A stretch of DNA of 64,000 nt from Billgrantia ethanolica (GTDB taxonomy: Bacteria; Pseudomonadota; Gammaproteobacteria; Pseudomonadales; Halomonadaceae). The DNA lies in the NCBI RefSeq assembly GCF_021404305.1, contig NZ_JABFTX010000005.1, positions 124,001 to 188,000 on the forward strand. Direction: 5' to 3'. A program made the translations under genes and the position numbers. Numbering within the stretch: position 1 is the first letter of the stretch; each line of letters opens with the position of its first letter. This document shows, piece after piece, positions 61,595 to 64,000 of this stretch. The notes under the pieces were generated by a model. The model was given only the letters and a program-made list of their open reading frames with translations, was not told the DNA's origin and did not search any database.

Positions 61595-62631
61595 GCCTGA
61601 CCCGCCAGCTCAGCATCGAGCTTCCCATTCTTCAGGCGCCCATGGCCGGCGTGCAGGGCGCCACGCTGGCAGTGGCCGTGAGCGAGGCGGGGGGGCTTGG
61701 CGCCTTGCCCTGCGCCATGCTCACGCCGGAAGCCATGGCGGACAAGCTCCAGCGCATTCGCTCTGCCACCTCGCGGCCCCTCAACGTCAACTTCTTCTGC
61801 CATGCGCCGCCGCTGCCGGACGAGGCGCGGCTCACACGCTGGCATCGGCTGCTGGCGCCTTACTATGCCGAGTACGGCCTCGATATCGACAGCGTGCCGG
61901 CCGGCGCCGGGCGGCATCCGTTCGATCAGGCGGCGTGCGATGCCCTGGAGCCCTTCCGCCCGGAGGTGGTCAGCTTCCATTTCGGTCTGCCGGAGGCGGC
62001 GCTGATCGAGCGGGTCAAGGGCTGGGGAGCCGTGGTGCTCTCGTCCGCCACCACCGTCGAGGAGGCACGCTGGCTCGAGGCCCATGGGGCTGATGCGATC
62101 ATCGCCCAGGGGCTTGAGGCGGGTGGCCACCGCGGCATGTTCCTCGACGAGGACGTCACCACCCAGCTCGGTACCTTTGCCCTGCTGCCGCAGGTAGTGG
62201 CGGCCGTGTCGCTGCCGGTGATAGCCGCCGGGGGGATTGCCGATGCGCGCGGCGTGGCTGCCGCCTTCGCACTGGGGGCATCGGCGGTCCAGGTCGGCAC
62301 CGCCTTCCTATGCTGCCCCGAGGCTACTACCTCGGCGCTGCATCGCCGTGTGCTGCAGAGCGAGGCCGCGCGTCATACGGCGCTGACCAACCTGTACACG
62401 GGGCGCCCCGCGCGGGGCATCATCACCCGGCTGATGCGCGAGCAGGGTCCGCTCAGCGAGGCAGTACCGGCCTTCCCGTTGGCCACCGCCGCCATTGCCC
62501 CGCTGCGCAGCGCCGCCGAGGCCGCGGGCAGCGCCGATTTTTCGCCGCTGTGGGCCGGACAGAACGCCAGCAGCTGTCGTGAAGTGCCGGCGGCCGAGGT
62601 GGTGCGCGCTCTCGCCGCAGGTTTGAGCTGA
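61591..62631 (+). CDS. Nitronate monooxygenase
   Basis: A 346-residue FMN-binding TIM-barrel enzyme of the nitronate monooxygenase (2-nitropropane dioxygenase) family. PILQAPMAGVQGATLAVAVSEAGGLG near 12-37 (quoted in part), DAIIAQGLEAGGHRG near 168-182 and VIAAGGIADARGVAAAFALGASAVQVGTAFL near 211-241 form the FMN site. It breaks down toxic nitronates. The ATG at 61591 overlaps the YihY stop; an in-frame start 36 bases upstream is not needed. Confidence 0.88.
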   Translation: MSLTRQLSIELPILQAPMAGVQGATLAVAVSEAGGLGALPCAMLTPEAMADKLQRIRSATSRPLNVNFFCHAPPLPDEARLTRWHRLLAPYYAEYGLDIDSVPAGAGRHPFDQAACDALEPFRPEVVSFHFGLPEAALIERVKGWGAVVLSSATTVEEARWLEAHGADAIIAQGLEAGGHRGMFLDEDVTTQLGTFALLPQVVAAVSLPVIAAGGIADARGVAAAFALGASAVQVGTAFLCCPEATTSALHRRVLQSEAARHTALTNLYTGRPARGIITRLMREQGPLSEAVPAFPLATAAIAPLRSAAEAAGSADFSPLWAGQNASSCREVPAAEVVRALAAGLS

Positions 62632-62673
62632 GGCAGAGCTGGCGGGCGGCGGTGAGACTGATATCATGGATGC

Positions 62674-64000
62674 ATGAACAGTGTTTCAGGCACCGCTGCG
62701 GCCACCGCCTCCCTCGACGACCCCTTCTACTACCTGGCGAACTTCCGCTTCGTCCTGGACTGGGTGGGTACGCATCATGCCGACCTGCTGACCCGGGAGG
62801 AGCGTGGTCTTCTCGCCACGTTCGATGCTTTCCCTCGGTCGTCCCAGGCGCTGCTGGTGCGCATGGTGATGCGCAAGGGAGAGCTCTTTCGTACCGGCAG
62901 GCTCGTCTATCCCGAGATTGGCGACACCGAGCGCGCCTTGGCGCCGCTGGTGGATGCCGGCTGGGTCGAAGCGGACCCCGAGCTGGGGTTCGCCGAGCTG
63001 TTTCGTCTGCTGCGTCTGGCCGAACTGCGCCGGGCGCTGAAGGCGGAGATTGCCGCTGCCGGGCTTGCTCCCGGAGCGAGCAAGACGGCAATCAGCGAGG
63101 CGTTGTCGGTGCAAGAGTTCCAGGCGAAGCGCCTGAGCGAATGGTGGTCGGTGGCGAGTGAAGCTCTGGACGGCGAGCGCATCGTGCGGCTAGCGGTGAT
63201 GCCCTGGTGCGACCGCCTGCGGTTGATGTTCTTTGGCAACCTGCGCCAGGACTGGGCCGAGTTCGTGCTCGCCGAGCTCGGCCTGCAGCGCTTCGAGCGG
63301 GTGCCGCTGACGCCCGGCTCCCGCGCCTTCCAGCGTCGCGAAGAAGTCGATGCCTATCTGGCGCTGCACGCGCTGCGCGAGCGCCTGGAGCAGGGCGAGC
63401 CGATCGCGGCGCTGATGACCGACTTGCCGAGCGTGCCGGAGGAGAACGCCTGGCTGGCGCAGCGGCGAGGCAGACTGGCGTTCCTGCTGGGCCAGGCAGC
63501 CGAACGCAGCGGCCAGCAAGCCCTGGCCCTGCAGCTCTATGCCGAAAGCGGCGAGGGGGCGGGCGGCCAGGTGGAGGCGCGCATACGCCACCTGCGGCTG
63601 CTGGAGCGGCTGGGTGAGTATCGCCAGGCCCATGCGCTGGCCAGCCGGGCATGGGCATCGACCGTCGGCGAGCAGGAGCGCCAGGCGCTGGCGCGCCTGC
63701 TGCCTAGGCTGTGCCGGCGACTGCAGCTGGCGCCGCCGAGCCGCGAGCCCGACGCTGCCGTTCGGCGTCTCGATCTCTGCCTGCCCATGGCCGGCTCGGT
63801 CGGCGTCGAGCGCGCCGCGGCCGAACACCTGAGCCGTCCCGAAGCACCGGTTCATTATGTCGAGAACGCGCTGATCGCCGGCCTGTTCGGCCTGCTCTGC
63901 TGGCCGGCACTGTTCGCCCCGCTACCGGGCGCTTTCTTCCACCCCTTTCACATCGGCCCGGCGGATCTCTATCGCGACGACTTCGTCGCGCGTCGGCGCG
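62674..64000 (+). CDS. FAN1-type VRR-NUC nuclease, 5' part
   Basis: The first 442 codons of a gene that runs off the window. The N-terminal stretches FYYLANFRFVLDWVG near 18-32, RMVMRKGELFRTGRLVYPEIGDTERALAPLVDAGW (quoted in part) near 70-95 and the SAP-like helical part match bacterial homologues of FAN1, a structure-specific DNA repair nuclease. The terminal part FGLLCWPALFAPLPGAFFHPF leads into the VRR-NUC domain, which lies outside. No catalytic residues can be seen in this window. It lies 42 bases after the nitronate monooxygenase. Confidence 0.82.
   Translation, partial: MNSVSGTAAATASLDDPFYYLANFRFVLDWVGTHHADLLTREERGLLATFDAFPRSSQALLVRMVMRKGELFRTGRLVYPEIGDTERALAPLVDAGWVEADPELGFAELFRLLRLAELRRALKAEIAAAGLAPGASKTAISEALSVQEFQAKRLSEWWSVASEALDGERIVRLAVMPWCDRLRLMFFGNLRQDWAEFVLAELGLQRFERVPLTPGSRAFQRREEVDAYLALHALRERLEQGEPIAALMTDLPSVPEENAWLAQRRGRLAFLLGQAAERSGQQALALQLYAESGEGAGGQVEARIRHLRLLERLGEYRQAHALASRAWASTVGEQERQALARLLPRLCRRLQLAPPSREPDAAVRRLDLCLPMAGSVGVERAAAEHLSRPEAPVHYVENALIAGLFGLLCWPALFAPLPGAFFHPFHIGPADLYRDDFVARRR

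Overview
The window is G+C-rich, densely packed chromosomal DNA from a gammaproteobacterium, most likely a Halomonas-type halophile. This is inferred from the catR-catBCA-benABCD gene order, the BCCT osmolyte transporter, the UMF1, TSUP and extensin-like genes, and general protein style. No tRNA, rRNA, insertion sequence, phage gene or CRISPR array was seen. Most of the window is catabolic gene islands separated by short housekeeping stretches.

Layout. 0.3-1.3 kb: a membrane diguanylate cyclase. 1.4-9.8 kb: a cyclohexanecarboxylate island. On the minus strand this is aliA-badH-badI-aliB-badR plus a nitroreductase; divergent from it are two crotonase-fold proteins and a methyltransferase. A shared 240-bp promoter region carries two copies of a TGACAA-N4-TTGTCA-like operator. 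9.8-19.7 kb: the catechol/benzoate island, catR divergent from catBCA-benABCD, followed by two BenE-family transporters. 19.8-21.5 kb: an unassigned P-loop protein. 21.5-27.2 kb: a LysR regulator, a tandem glycine riboswitch, a DadA-like oxidase, a DUF3311/SSS symporter pair and an M20 amidohydrolase. 27.3-29.1 kb: glutathione-dependent formaldehyde oxidation (gfa, adhC). 29.3-35.1 kb: PQQ biosynthesis, pqqABCDEF on the minus strand, with a 23-residue PqqA and a strong hairpin after it. 35.5-43.3 kb: xoxF, xoxG and xoxJ, a secreted protein of unknown function, and a PQQ-alcohol-associated ABC system (binding protein, beta-propeller, ATPase, permease), followed by two minus-strand small periplasmic genes including a cytochrome c. 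44-64 kb: mixed functions: AzlCD exporter, flavin monooxygenase, BCCT transporter, extensin-like protein, a TelA group, a two-domain solute-binding protein coupled to a diguanylate cyclase, a PQQ sugar dehydrogenase, UMF1 and TSUP transporters, an exported MetX-like hydrolase, an aspartyl protease, a YihY-family protein, a nitronate monooxygenase and the start of a FAN1-type nuclease.

How the parts fit. The quinoprotein has an Asp-Tyr-Asp motif at the active site, the signature of lanthanide-dependent XoxF. With pqqA-F, XoxG, XoxJ, the ABC system and gfa/adhC, the block 27-44 kb can be read as a methanol-to-formylglutathione module with a possible rare-earth uptake system. The block 10-27 kb can be read as a hippurate (benzoylglycine) module: M20 hydrolase and symporter supply benzoate to ben/cat and glycine to a riboswitch-controlled oxidase. 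That reading is inference. The cyclohexanecarboxylate island lacks an obvious BadK hydratase, and both crotonases next to it have lost the usual catalytic glutamates.
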